DNA of 40,464 nt from a bacterium (GCA_021785065.1 JAJYGQ010000011.1:1-40464), one strand, 5' to 3'. Positions 7,524-16,460 are shown, numbered from the stretch's first letter. The notes: generated from the sequence alone by a model not told the origin. Numbers and translations: made by a program.

Positions 7524-9200
7524 TTACCACTCCTCCTCGAGATCAATGACTCGCTCTACTTCGGCGATTGAGGTAACGCCGTTGATAATTTTTGTTATAC
7601 CGTCTTGGCGCATAGTTAAAATGTTTTGTGCTGCCGCCGCCGCTCGAATTTCTCGGTCGCTCGGGTCTTCGTTCACTACTTTTTCTATTGCTTCGCTGCG
7701 AAGAATTGCCTCATAGAGACCAATACGGCCCTTGTAGCCAGTATTGTTGCATTTGTCGCAGCCGACAGGTTCAAAGATACTTGTCGGCACCGCTGGTTTG
7801 TCACTCGGATCACTAATGCTGCCAACAATTTTCTCAATGAGTGTTCGTGTAGCGCCTTCTAAGGGCACAGGTTTTTTACATACTGGACAGAGTTTGCGTA
7901 CCAGGCGTTGGGCCATAGCCACTGAAAGGGCCGAGGTGATAATTTTCGGATTTACTTTTAGATCGATAAGGCGAGGAAACGTGCCGGCGGCAGAGTTGGT
8001 GTGGAGCGTAGAAAAAACTAAGTGACCAGTGAGGGCGGCATTTACCGCAATAGCCGCAGTTTCTTCGTCGCGGATTTCGCCGACCATAATAACGTCGGGG
8101 TCTTGTCGCAGCGCTGAACGAAGCCCTTCTAAAAAGGTATAATTTTTTTCCTCACTCGTTTGTGTTTGCACAATTCCCGGCAGGTGGTATTCCACAGGGT
8201 CTTCAATGGTGATGACTTTAATATCGGGAGTGTACACTTTTCTTAAAAACGCGTAGAGGGTCGTGGTTTTACCAGACCCCGTAGGACCAGTGGTTAAAAT
8301 CATTCCCTCTGGTTTATTAATTTCCTTAAGTAAAATATTCAGTAATTTAGGGGGAATACCCAGAGCTTCTAGGGGAACAGAAATAGAATTAGGATTTAGA
8401 ACGCGCATCACAATCGATTCGGCGTAGTTTGACGGCAGAATAGAAGAGCGAATCTCAATTTCTGAATTGGTGACAATAATACTAAAACGGCCGTCTTGTG
8501 AGCCGGTAACATTCAGCTTCATACCCGAAAGCAATTTGATTCTCGACAAAAGCAGCTGATACACCTTTGATTCAATTTCTGTGACGACAACAAGCACGCC
8601 ATCGAGACGATAGCGAATCTGCACAGTATTTTCTTCGGGCTCAATGTGGATGTCAGACGCCCCAAGCGCCAAAGCACCCGAAAGAATAATTTCCAAAAGA
8701 TTGGAGATGCGGTAGCCCTTCGTTTCGCCAATGAGTTTAGTAATGAGCTTCTGTACGTCTTCAATGTGGGCGATGCTTTTTTTCAGCTCATCAATTTGTT
8801 CGTTCGAAATATCAATTGCTCCACCGCGAGTTTTCAAAGAATGGGATAGGTCTTCGTAACGCTTCCAAACTTTCCGTAAACTTTCTATTGATGTCATGTA
8901 GGGGGTTATGGCATACCCTTTTTTCTGAAGATTTTCCATCAGGACTTTTACCTGGGGATTTTCCGGGCTAAGCATCGCCATTTTTATCTTTCTATCAAGC
9001 ATATCGAATACCACCGAATTACTAGCTCGGGCGTCTTTTTCGTCAATAACGCGCAGGGCGTCAGCATTAATAGGGGCTATCGTGAGGTCAACGTAATCAA
9101 TGCCGTAGCGAGTAGCCATCGTTTGAGCCAGATCTTCCTCCTCTTTTCGTCGTAGCTCGAGCAACTTTTCTTCTTCTTTTTTATCATCAAAAACAGCCAT
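7524..9200 (-). CDS. pilB: Type IV pilus assembly ATPase PilB (GspE/PilB family)
   Basis: 558 aa from the ATG at 9200; an upstream ATG would add 13 residues, but TATAAT lies 6 nt before 9200. Cytoplasmic hexameric ATPase that powers pilus extension. The N-terminal region is T2SSE_N-like. The motor has Walker A GPTGSGKTTT, an Asp box, and Walker B DPDVIMVGEIRD followed by TGHLVFSTLHTN. Two CxxC pairs (CPVC and CDKC) form the zinc site of extension ATPases, which separates it from PilT. The inner-membrane partners PilM, PilN and PilO are encoded at 23.6-25.8 kb. Confidence 0.93.
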   Translation of the reverse strand: MAVFDDKKEEEKLLELRRKEEEDLAQTMATRYGIDYVDLTIAPINADALRVIDEKDARASNSVVFDMLDRKIKMAMLSPENPQVKVLMENLQKKGYAITPYMTSIESLRKVWKRYEDLSHSLKTRGGAIDISNEQIDELKKSIAHIEDVQKLITKLIGETKGYRISNLLEIILSGALALGASDIHIEPEENTVQIRYRLDGVLVVVTEIESKVYQLLLSRIKLLSGMKLNVTGSQDGRFSIIVTNSEIEIRSSILPSNYAESIVMRVLNPNSISVPLEALGIPPKLLNILLKEINKPEGMILTTGPTGSGKTTTLYAFLRKVYTPDIKVITIEDPVEYHLPGIVQTQTSEEKNYTFLEGLRSALRQDPDVIMVGEIRDEETAAIAVNAALTGHLVFSTLHTNSAAGTFPRLIDLKVNPKIITSALSVAMAQRLVRKLCPVCKKPVPLEGATRTLIEKIVGSISDPSDKPAVPTSIFEPVGCDKCNNTGYKGRIGLYEAILRSEAIEKVVNEDPSDREIRAAAAAQNILTMRQDGITKIINGVTSIAEVERVIDLEEEW

Positions 9201-9206
9201 AGCATT

Positions 9207-9212
9207 ATTATA
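9207..9212 (-). promoter_or_regulatory. -10 element for pilB
   Basis: TATAAT on the minus strand with only 6 nt before the ATG at 9200, which places the expected transcription start at or next to the start codon. Confidence 0.6.
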
Positions 9213-9254
9213 ACAGAACATGAGTTCCGTAAGACCCATGGTATTCTATAGAGC

Positions 9255-9734
9255 ATGTCGTTTCTGATGACATTTACTAAAACGAGTACCTGTGCGGCCG
9301 ATATGGATGCCATCGCAAAGGATTTTTTACATCTCCTTGAAACGCTGCCCCAGCAGTCTCAGGCGACTATTATTGGTCTTTCGGGTGATCTCGGGTCGGG
9401 AAAAACGACATTTGTGCAGGCGGTCGCGCGAGCATTGGGGATCGCCGAGCCAGTGACGAGCCCCACGTTTGTTCTTGAAAAAAAATATTCTATTCCCCCT
9501 ACTGCTAAAAGTATTTTTACGCATCTTGTCCATATTGATGCGTACCGCCTCGCATCGCCTACTGAGCTTGTTACACTTGGATTTTCCGATATTACTGCTG
9601 ATAGTGCGGCTCTTATTTTTATAGAATGGCCAGAGCGTCTCGGTGACCTTTTTCCTCCTAATACACCCACACTCTTTTTTAATCATGCGGATGAAACTAC
9701 GAGAACAATAACAACGGCAAAAAATCTGCTATAG
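9255..9734 (+). CDS. tsaE: tRNA threonylcarbamoyladenosine biosynthesis ATPase TsaE
   Basis: 159 aa, normal family length. With TsaB, TsaC and TsaD it makes the t6A modification of ANN-decoding tRNAs. The P-loop GDLGSGKTT (about residues 44-52) is followed by the family signature VTSPTFVLEKKY, HIDAYRL, and FIEWPERLG. TATTCT lies 7 nt before the ATG and no ribosome binding site is seen; a second ATG at 9267 is possible. It is divergent from pilB and 7 nt ahead of polA. Confidence 0.92.
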   Translation: MSFLMTFTKTSTCAADMDAIAKDFLHLLETLPQQSQATIIGLSGDLGSGKTTFVQAVARALGIAEPVTSPTFVLEKKYSIPPTAKSIFTHLVHIDAYRLASPTELVTLGFSDITADSAALIFIEWPERLGDLFPPNTPTLFFNHADETTRTITTAKNLL

Positions 9735-9735
9735 T
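9730..9735 (+). promoter_or_regulatory. -10 element for polA
   Basis: TATAGT with 6 nt (TGGGGA) before the polA ATG; it overlaps the end of tsaE. This suggests an internal promoter giving a leaderless polA message, although GGGG could also act as a weak ribosome binding site. Confidence 0.45.
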
Positions 9736-9741
9736 TGGGGA

Positions 9742-12159
9742 ATGGCCGAATCTAAAAACCTCCCGAAAAAGCTCGTTTTGCTTGATACGCATGCCATTAT
9801 TCATCGGGCCTACCATGCGCTTCCCGATTTTTCTTCGTCAAAAGGTGAGCCAACCGGCGCGCTCTATGGATTGATCGCCATGCTACTTAAAATTATTGAG
9901 GACGTGAAGCCCGAATATGTGGTGGCGTGCTACGATTTGCCGCAAGCAACTCATCGTCACGAAATTTACAAAGATTACAAAGCTGGTCGGGCAAAAATCG
10001 ACAATGAGCTCGCGGCCCAAATCACCCGGTCGCGCGACGTATTCTCCGCTTTTTCAATTCCCTGGTATGAAAAAGGTGGCTTTGAGGCTGACGATATTCT
10101 CGGCACTATTTGTGAACAACTAAAAAACGCACACGACGTGCAGATTGTTATTGCTTCAGGTGATATGGATACGTTGCAGCTTGTGACGGGCGATCAGGTG
10201 AGTGTGTATACCTTACGGAAGGGTATCAAAGACACGGTTACGTATAACGAGCAAGCCGTTACAAAACGTTTTGGATTTGGTCCCACGCTACTTCCCGATT
10301 ACAAAGGGCTCTGCGGCGATCAATCGGATAATATTATTGGTATCAAGGGCATTGGTGAAAAAACAGCAACCACCCTCATTCAAAATTTTGGCACCATCGA
10401 AGAAATATACGCCGCCCTGAAAAAAGCGGCAGCTAAAAAGAATTTTTCAGCGTTCACTAAAGTTGGCATAACCGCAAGAATCATTAGTCTTTTACAAAAC
10501 GGCGAAGAGGAGGCTCTTTTTTCCAAAATTCTCGCCACGATTCGTCGTGATGTGCCGATTGAATTTACTCTACCCCAAAAAGCCTGGCGAGAAACTATTA
10601 ACCTTAAAGCGGTTGACGCACTGTGCGCGGAGTTGGAATTTCGCACCCTGCCTGCGCGGGTGCGTTCGGTACTCAATCCCGAACCAGAGCAGCATACCGA
10701 AAAAAAAGAAGAAGATGTTCTCGAGACAGTTGATCCAGTAGCTCTTCATGAAACAGCAATAGCGCTCTGGCTGGTTGATTCCAATATTACCAATCCAGAG
10801 CTCGCTGATATTATGCGTTTTTCTCGCGCAAAAAATTTTTCGGATGCTCGGAAAATTATTTTTGCTGAGCTTGCCAAGCGAAACTTAGAAAAAGTTTGGA
10901 AAGATATCGAGCAGCCCCTCATTTCCATTCTGGCCGCAATGCATACCCGCGGCATCACCATCGACGTCGCCTACTTAAAAAAATTAAGCGCGGAATATCA
11001 TAGTGAGCTAGAAAAACTGCAAAAAGAAATTTTACGCTATGCGCACGAAGCCGTTCCTTCGATTGAAAGTTTCAATATTAATTCACCTCGCCAACTCGGT
11101 GAGGTGCTCTTCGTGAAAATGGGCTTGCGGGCGAAGCATCAAAAGAAAACCGAAGGCGGCGCTCTCTCTACGCGCGAATCAGAACTAGAAAAATTGCGCG
11201 ACCAGCACCCCATTATCGGTCTCATTCTAGAATATCGAGAGTTTCAAAAACTGCTTTCAACGTACATCGACAACATCCCTCATTTACTAGCGGCTGATGG
11301 TCGGTTGCATACCACCTTTAGTCAAACAGGCACCACCACTGGTCGAATGAGCTCACAAGATCCTAATCTGCAAAATATTCCCATAAAAACCGAACTTGGT
11401 CGGCGCATTCGGCGAGCATTTGTGGCGGCCTCTGGTAATCAGCTGGTGAGTTTTGATTATTCGCAGATAGAACTACGTGTTGCCGCCATTATTTCTGGTG
11501 ACACGCGATTAATTGAAATTTTTAAAAGCGGTCGCGACGTGCACAGGGAAGTGGCCGCCCAAGTTTTTAACGTGGCCCCGAGTGCCGTTGATCACGAAAT
11601 GCGTCGGAAAGCAAAAGTTATTAATTTCGGCATTCTCTATGGTATGGGCGTTAATGCTCTTCGTACCCAGCTCGGTGGTACGCGAGCGGAAGCTCAAGGT
11701 TTCTACAACGAATATTTTGCAACCTTTACTGGTTTGGCGAGTTATCTCGACCACAGCAAAGCGGAAGCAGATCGGCGAGGCTACACTGAAACGTTGTTTG
11801 GTCGCCGGCGCTACATTGAAGGCATTCATTCCAAGGTGCCTTACATTAAAGCAGCTGCCGAGCGCATGGCTATTAATGCGCCCATTCAAGGCACACAAGC
11901 CGATATGATTAAACTCGCCATGATCGCTATTAATAATGAGCTGCACACGCGCAATCTTTTAGAAAAAGTACATTTGCTTTTGCAGGTGCATGATGAACTT
12001 ATATATGAAATGCCAACTGACCTTGTGGCTCAAGTAGCGCCGATTATAAAAAGAAGCATGCAAGCAACGCTTCCTGTCGAAAAAGCGGCTGGCGTTCCTA
12101 TTATTGCGAATGGCAAAGCGGGTCCTAATTGGGATGAGTTAACAGAGCTCGCACTATGA
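9742..12159 (+). CDS. polA: DNA polymerase I (5'-3' exonuclease plus polymerase)
   Basis: 805 aa. Fills repair gaps and removes primers. The N-terminal 5'-3' exonuclease is clear (LLDTHAIIHRAYHALP, ACYDLPQATHRHE, the acidic FEADDILG and CGDQSDNI). The polymerase has motif A DYSQIELR near residue 572, motif B RRKAKVINFGILYGMG near 620 and motif C VHDELIYE near 748. Between them the usual 3'-5' exonuclease domain is reduced to a short remnant with none of its acidic motifs, so no proofreading is expected. The stop overlaps the next start (ATGA). Confidence 0.96.
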   Translation: MAESKNLPKKLVLLDTHAIIHRAYHALPDFSSSKGEPTGALYGLIAMLLKIIEDVKPEYVVACYDLPQATHRHEIYKDYKAGRAKIDNELAAQITRSRDVFSAFSIPWYEKGGFEADDILGTICEQLKNAHDVQIVIASGDMDTLQLVTGDQVSVYTLRKGIKDTVTYNEQAVTKRFGFGPTLLPDYKGLCGDQSDNIIGIKGIGEKTATTLIQNFGTIEEIYAALKKAAAKKNFSAFTKVGITARIISLLQNGEEEALFSKILATIRRDVPIEFTLPQKAWRETINLKAVDALCAELEFRTLPARVRSVLNPEPEQHTEKKEEDVLETVDPVALHETAIALWLVDSNITNPELADIMRFSRAKNFSDARKIIFAELAKRNLEKVWKDIEQPLISILAAMHTRGITIDVAYLKKLSAEYHSELEKLQKEILRYAHEAVPSIESFNINSPRQLGEVLFVKMGLRAKHQKKTEGGALSTRESELEKLRDQHPIIGLILEYREFQKLLSTYIDNIPHLLAADGRLHTTFSQTGTTTGRMSSQDPNLQNIPIKTELGRRIRRAFVAASGNQLVSFDYSQIELRVAAIISGDTRLIEIFKSGRDVHREVAAQVFNVAPSAVDHEMRRKAKVINFGILYGMGVNALRTQLGGTRAEAQGFYNEYFATFTGLASYLDHSKAEADRRGYTETLFGRRRYIEGIHSKVPYIKAAAERMAINAPIQGTQADMIKLAMIAINNELHTRNLLEKVHLLLQVHDELIYEMPTDLVAQVAPIIKRSMQATLPVEKAAGVPIIANGKAGPNWDELTELAL

Positions 12160-12881
12160 TTTATCTCGTGTACGGTTTGGATACAGCAAAAGTGCGCGCC
12201 AAAGCGCGTGTCCTTGTTGCGTCGCTCGTTGCCAAAAAACCTGATGCTTCAGTTGATCGATATACGGTAGAAAATTTTAAACCAGATATGCTCGATGAGT
12301 TGGTGGCTAGTCAGGGGCTTTTTGTCATTCGACGTATTATTATCCTCGATACACTTCTGGCCGCGGTGCCACTTAAGCGTTGGATCATCGACAATCTTAC
12401 GCAATTTGCCACATCGGAAAATATTTTTATCTTTATAGAAGGGGATATGACCGCGACCGATCTTAAGGCTTTTGAGAAAAAAGCTGAAAAAGTTCAGGAA
12501 TATATTTTACCGGCAAGTGCAACAAAACAGGTAAGTAAAAATGTGTCGCCGTTTGTGCTTGCCGATGCTTTGGGCCGCCGCGATAAAAAAATGCTTTGGG
12601 CCGAGTATCTTGCCCAGCGCGCAACAGGATCTGTGGCTGAAGAGCTCCACGGTCTATTGTTTTGGCAAGTAAAAACAATGCTCGCGGCGGCCTCGGCTCC
12701 CTCGGCCGCCGCTGCCAACCTTAAGCCTTTCGTCTACACTAAAGCCAAAACATCCGCTAAAAATTTTTCTTCCGACGAGCTCCGCACCCTTTCGCATAAT
12801 TTAGTTACTATCTATCACAATGCTCACCGCGGCCTCGGCTCTCTCGACCTGCTCCTCGAAAAATTAATTTTAGAATTGTAG
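12156..12881 (+). CDS. holA: DNA polymerase III delta subunit-like protein
   Basis: 241 aa, much shorter than the usual ~340. Delta opens the sliding clamp in the clamp loader. The start resembles delta (IYLVYGLD), followed by SQGLFVIRRIIILD, FIFIEGD, the family-typical LADALGRRDKKMLWAEYL, and EELHGLLFWQVKTML. The C-terminal helical collar is recognisable (LVTIYHNAHRGLGSLDLLLEKLIL). It overlaps polA by 4 nt, so translation is probably coupled. The match is by pattern; loss of part of the N-terminal AAA+ module explains the length. Confidence 0.75.
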   Translation: MIYLVYGLDTAKVRAKARVLVASLVAKKPDASVDRYTVENFKPDMLDELVASQGLFVIRRIIILDTLLAAVPLKRWIIDNLTQFATSENIFIFIEGDMTATDLKAFEKKAEKVQEYILPASATKQVSKNVSPFVLADALGRRDKKMLWAEYLAQRATGSVAEELHGLLFWQVKTMLAAASAPSAAAANLKPFVYTKAKTSAKNFSSDELRTLSHNLVTIYHNAHRGLGSLDLLLEKLILEL

Positions 12882-12931
12882 CTCTTTATTAAAAAAATCT
12901 TAATAAACGTATATAGGGACAATACTTAAGG

Positions 12932-13003
12932 TGCTCCCAGCAGGAATTGAACCTGCATCACGAGCTTCGGAGGCCCGCGTTCTATCCGTTAAACTATGGG
13001 AGC
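12932..13003 (-). tRNA. tRNA-Arg (anticodon CCG)
   Basis: A 72-nt cloverleaf: acceptor GCTCCCA/TGGGAGC, anticodon stem CGGGC/GCTCG with loop CTCCGAA, and T-arm GCAGG-TTCAATT-CCTGC. Reads CGG. The arginine-typical A is present in the D-loop (GGATAGAAC). CCA is not encoded. Confidence 0.93.
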
Positions 13004-13093
13004 GTGTGACGTGTGCTAAGGCGGTGTCGGATAAGCGTTTTGATTATAGGTGTTTTTTTGCTAAAGTAAACTGACTATATAAAATAAAACGTA

Positions 13094-14152
13094 ATGTTTA
13101 AATCAAAAATTGCCGAGAGGCCACAGACGTACAAAGATATGAAAAGCGAGACGGGGTTGGTTATTAAGTATGTTCCCGATGAGTGTGGTGGTGCCGCGGT
13201 GCAGGTGATAGACGAGCAGGGTGCGACGGTAGCCGAAGCAGCATTTGCGGCGACGCGCATCGACGAGGCACATATTTTGTATATGGAAGTGACTGAGCTT
13301 TTGCGTTCGCGGGTGATGATGAAGCAGGATCGCTCGACGATTCAGCAAGCGGCGGAAAAACTGCTTGCGCTTTTTCGCGATGAGAAAGTTGATTTCAGTG
13401 CTGGCTTGTCTGCGCCGGCGGCAGCTCGTGCTCCATCGGGCGACTTCGTTGCCAATCCCGGTAAAAAAATTGACATTGATGTTGATGGCGTCACCTATCA
13501 GCGTTTGCCGGTACGTACTCGCCTCATCACTATGCGCGATACCGACCTCCTGCCAATTTTAGAAGAGTATGTGAAGCCATATTTGAAACCAGGTGACTCA
13601 CTCTATGTGAGTGAAAAGGCGCTTACGATTGTTCAGCAGCGCATCGTGAGTATGAGCGACATTAAGCCCTCAGCATTAGCACGATTTTTTGGTCGCAATG
13701 TGGGTAATTATTATGGCTCTACCGACTTTCATGGCTTCGGTCACGGCACGGCGATAGCCATGCAACTTTTTATTGAAGAGGCTGGTTTGCCGCGCGTTTT
13801 GTTTGCGGCGATTGTCTCCGCGCTCACCCGGCCGCTCGGTATCCGCGGCCTCTTCTATCGCATTTGCGGCAAGCGCGCCAAGTCTATCGACTGCCCAATG
13901 TCGTTTCTTATTTTGGAATATGCCCACTCGGCCAAGCTCGCGCCCAATCAACCTTCGGCTGCCGCGCGACGCTTTAAGCAAGCTCTCGGTTGTGACGTCA
14001 TCATTCTCGATGCCAACTATCGCGGCGCGTTTTCGCTCGGTAAATCCACGAGCGCAATTTCCGAAGACTTCATTGGCAAACTATTTCGCGACAATCCGCT
14101 CGGTCAGAGCGACGAGATGACCCCGTTTTGCATTGTGCGTAAGGTAGCGTAA
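13094..14152 (+). CDS. CofE-like (F420-0:gamma-glutamyl ligase family) protein
   Basis: 352 aa. From about residue 135 on it matches the CofE fold: LPVRTRLITMRDTDLLPIL, GDSLYVSEKALTI, MSDIKPSALARFFG, and near the end the family-typical DNPLGQSDEMTPF. CofE adds glutamate by GTP-driven peptide bond formation to coenzyme F420. No other F420 gene is visible, so the real acceptor is unknown. The first ~130 residues are an extra domain not recognised, joined by an Ala/Pro-rich linker. The gene directly precedes a PanD-like gene (9-nt gap). Amide-bond ligase is the safe reading. Confidence 0.65.
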   Translation: MFKSKIAERPQTYKDMKSETGLVIKYVPDECGGAAVQVIDEQGATVAEAAFAATRIDEAHILYMEVTELLRSRVMMKQDRSTIQQAAEKLLALFRDEKVDFSAGLSAPAAARAPSGDFVANPGKKIDIDVDGVTYQRLPVRTRLITMRDTDLLPILEEYVKPYLKPGDSLYVSEKALTIVQQRIVSMSDIKPSALARFFGRNVGNYYGSTDFHGFGHGTAIAMQLFIEEAGLPRVLFAAIVSALTRPLGIRGLFYRICGKRAKSIDCPMSFLILEYAHSAKLAPNQPSAAARRFKQALGCDVIILDANYRGAFSLGKSTSAISEDFIGKLFRDNPLGQSDEMTPFCIVRKVA

Positions 14153-14155
14153 AAT
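14150..14155 (+). promoter_or_regulatory. -10 element for the panD-like gene
   Basis: TAAAAT, overlapping the TAA stop of the CofE-like gene, with 6 nt before the ATG at 14162. Same geometry as other leaderless starts in this window. Confidence 0.4.
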
Positions 14156-14161
14156 ACCGAC

Positions 14162-14539
14162 ATGAATATTCGCGTCTGCATGGCAAAGCTGCATAATGTC
14201 ACGGTGACTGAGGCTAATCCTAATTATAAAGGTTCAATAACTATCGGTCGCAACCTACTCGAAGCCTCGGGCATTAAGCCCTATCAAATGGTCATTATCA
14301 ATAATGGCCGCAATGGTGACACTTGGCAGACCTACGTGATCCCCGGCAAAACGGGCGAAATTTGTCTCAATGGTCAGCCGCCGGCGCATCACTTTAAGCC
14401 TGGCGACGTGGTGATTATTCTTGCTGAAGCGTTTGTGACAGCTGAGGAACATGCGGCGTTCATCGCCAAAGCGGTATTTGTTGACGGAAAAAACAACGTC
14501 ACGAGCGTTGAGTCACACCTGCTTGGCCAGGAACTTTAA
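14162..14539 (+). CDS. panD: PanD-like pyruvoyl-dependent decarboxylase
   Basis: 125 aa, aligning without gaps to residue 60 with Escherichia coli PanD, which makes beta-alanine from aspartate. Kept: Lys9, Tyr22, the self-cleavage site Gly24-Ser25 (YKGS), Thr57-Tyr58, and the NG motif near residue 72. Changed: Arg54, which binds the substrate carboxylate in the known enzyme, is Thr here. Self-processing to a pyruvoyl enzyme is therefore likely, while the substrate may not be aspartate. It sits right after the CofE-like gene. The symbol refers to the family. Confidence 0.8.
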   Translation: MNIRVCMAKLHNVTVTEANPNYKGSITIGRNLLEASGIKPYQMVIINNGRNGDTWQTYVIPGKTGEICLNGQPPAHHFKPGDVVIILAEAFVTAEEHAAFIAKAVFVDGKNNVTSVESHLLGQEL

Positions 14540-14558
14540 TAAGGAGAATTTTTCCAAA

Positions 14559-14596
14559 GAAAAAGCGCGAGTCAGTTCAACTGATTCGCGCTTTTG
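14559..14596. terminator. Bidirectional terminator
   Basis: A long hairpin (AAAAGCGCGA, TCAGT, 3-nt loop, ACTGA, TCGCGCTTTT) lies between the convergent panD-like and PLP-enzyme genes, with A and T runs on either side that suit both directions. Confidence 0.85.
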
Positions 14597-14597
14597 T

Positions 14598-15593
14598 TTA
14601 AAAGTTTAGCAGATCCTCTACCGGTTCATAGTCGGGTAGATGGGTAGTATATTTGTCTAGATAGGGAAGATGTGAATCTGGACAAATAAACACCGCCACG
14701 ATATTGTCTTCCTTGTTTCGATATGTGTCGAGCTCGTTTGTGCGTTCAGCCTTTTTAAGAAAACGAAGAAGCGCATAGCAAGCTAACCCCGATGTGGGAC
14801 CAACTGGTATACCATGTCGATTGAGTAGGGCGCTCATACTAAATGCATGAGGTGCGGAAATGTCGTGTTCAATGGGAAACGGGGCTTTCGAGCAATCAAA
14901 CCCAATCGCCATAAGCTTTTTTACGTTGCGTGCACCAGGAACATTGCCATTTGAATCACATATTGCGCCCACGAGTTGGGGTGGTTGCGTAACCGTTTGA
15001 AAAAAATTTTTAGAACCCAATAGAGTTCCTGTTGTTCCCAACGTGGCGCAAAAAACAGTTAACTGGCCGTCAGTTTGTTGCCAAACTTCTGGTGCCAACC
15101 ATTTTTCAAATGCTTCCCAATTGTGACGATTGGTGTACTGATCTATATCCCACCAACCAGGCTGCTCTCCTAATTCTCGAGCAAGTGCATTAGCTCCACC
15201 TTTTTTAGCATATGTAACTGTTGCACCCAGAATGTGAAGAATTTGAAGTTTGCCTGGAGCAATGTCTTCTGACACAACCGCAACGACGTGTTCAATGCCA
15301 AAAAATTTAGCTAGGGTAGCCAGTGCCGCAACAGTATTACCCGAGCTTGCGCAACATATGGTATGAATACCATCTAATTTTTTTTGCTCTTGAGCACGCG
15401 TGAGCATATTCCAGACCGGCCAAAACTTAATGTTGCCGTGGAGGGGCAGCTTTGCCAGTATGGTGATATTGCGTTTTGAGAATTCAGGAAATACAGAAGA
15501 AACATCAATAAGCGGTGTTGGTGGTTGCTGAGTTGGATCGTAAAACGGCTGGAAATTCCCAGCTTTTTTCCATTGATGAGGTGTTGTTGACAT
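14598..15593 (-). CDS. PLP-dependent enzyme, fold type II (cysteine/threonine synthase-like)
   Basis: 331 aa. The tryptophan-synthase-beta fold is shown by the likely PLP lysine in LHGNIKFWP (near residue 57), the phosphate-side loop CCASSGNTVAALATLAK and the Gly-rich cofactor loop GTTGTLLGS. VGPTSG and FICPDSH follow near the C-terminus. The family includes cysteine synthase and threonine synthase; the lysine motif here differs from the usual GSxKDR, so the substrate is open. A strong Shine-Dalgarno (AAAAGGAG, 7 nt) supports the start. Confidence 0.8.
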   Translation of the reverse strand: MSTTPHQWKKAGNFQPFYDPTQQPPTPLIDVSSVFPEFSKRNITILAKLPLHGNIKFWPVWNMLTRAQEQKKLDGIHTICCASSGNTVAALATLAKFFGIEHVVAVVSEDIAPGKLQILHILGATVTYAKKGGANALARELGEQPGWWDIDQYTNRHNWEAFEKWLAPEVWQQTDGQLTVFCATLGTTGTLLGSKNFFQTVTQPPQLVGAICDSNGNVPGARNVKKLMAIGFDCSKAPFPIEHDISAPHAFSMSALLNRHGIPVGPTSGLACYALLRFLKKAERTNELDTYRNKEDNIVAVFICPDSHLPYLDKYTTHLPDYEPVEDLLNF

Positions 15594-15626
15594 AATATTA
15601 CTCCTTTTAAAAGTACGTCTGTAGGT

Positions 15627-15654
15627 ATCCTACTCTACTACATTAAAATGGCAA
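15627..15654 (-). promoter_or_regulatory. Promoter for the PLP enzyme gene
   Basis: On the minus strand TTGCCA and TAGGAT are 16 nt apart, upstream of a leader of about 30 nt that carries the Shine-Dalgarno. This is the classical layout, unlike the leaderless genes nearby. Confidence 0.5.
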
Positions 15655-15662
15655 GTATCTAT

Positions 15663-15698
15663 AAAAAAGCCCCCTTGTAATATTCTTACAAGAAGGCT
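15663..15698 (-). terminator. Terminator after the DUF805-like gene
   Basis: Read on the minus strand: AGCC, a short bulge, CTTGTAA, 5-nt loop, TTACAAG, GGCT, then a run of six T. It lies just before the promoter of the PLP enzyme gene, separating the two units. Confidence 0.85.
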
Positions 15699-15717
15699 CA
15701 AACGTTTTTAGACCAGT

Positions 15718-16239
15718 TTAGTTATCTAGATGGAAGAAGACTATTAGAACGATAATGAGGACGACGAGAGATATTCCTACTAAAGTAAAAAAACTCCACA
15801 TTGCTGCTTCCCAGCCCCCTTTTAATCCGTACGCAAGGGAAGTGATACATATTGGCAACCAATAAGCTGGAAAAAATACAAGGGTAAAAGGACTAAACTC
15901 CCTATCCTCGCCTTTTGTGTCGGTCATTAAGAAACAGTTTTTCCACGACCAATACTTGTATGTGTCTGACAGATCTACAACATCAAGCGTGCTACAGGAG
16001 AATGGGTGCATGATCGCTGTAAATTGTATGCCCCGCCTAGCCACAATAAGCGAGAAAAAAGCGCACAATGCTCTGGTAGTTACCACGAGAGCTATCCAGA
16101 GCGCTATAGTTGGCGGTTGAATTGTATAGGCGATTAAACATCGCCACCAATATTCACTCCGGGTACGAGCGGGTGTCGCATGCCATAAGTTTACCCAGCG
16201 TATTTTCCATGACTTGGTGCTGTCAATCAGGTGTGTCAT
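15718..16239 (-). CDS. Membrane protein, possibly DUF805-like
   Basis: 173 aa with about four hydrophobic segments (residues roughly 35-70, 120-140 and 148-168). The N-terminal ARTRSEYWWRCLIAY resembles the GR.sR.EYW signature of DUF805 membrane proteins, but the middle, with several Cys and charged residues, is not typical. A strong Shine-Dalgarno (AAAGGAG) precedes the ATG at 16239, and a terminator follows. Function is unknown. Confidence 0.55.
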   Translation of the reverse strand: MTHLIDSTKSWKIRWVNLWHATPARTRSEYWWRCLIAYTIQPPTIALWIALVVTTRALCAFFSLIVARRGIQFTAIMHPFSCSTLDVVDLSDTYKYWSWKNCFLMTDTKGEDREFSPFTLVFFPAYWLPICITSLAYGLKGGWEAAMWSFFTLVGISLVVLIIVLIVFFHLDN

Positions 16240-16308
16240 GTTACTACTCCTTTAAAAACAAAGAACAAACCAGATTGCACTGTAATACTTTTTTATAAAA
16301 AGTAAAGA

Positions 16309-16384
16309 TGGTCCGCCCAGCAGGATTCGAACCTGCGACCCTCTGCTTAAAAGGCAGGTGCTCTACCAACTGAGCTATGGGCGG
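16309..16384 (-). tRNA. tRNA-Lys (anticodon TTT)
   Basis: Acceptor CCGCCCA/TGGGCGG, D-arm GCTCAGTTGGTAGAGC, anticodon loop CTTTTAA (TTT), T-arm GCAGG-TTCGAAT-CCTGC. The outermost anticodon-stem pair is a C-A mismatch. It is the only tRNA here followed by CCA in the DNA, which may be chance. Confidence 0.93.
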
Positions 16385-16460
16385 GTCGGCCGCCGTTCTC
16401 TAAAAGAGTCCGCGGTGTTTCAAAAATATACCAGAAAATTGCAAAAAGTCTATGGCGGAG

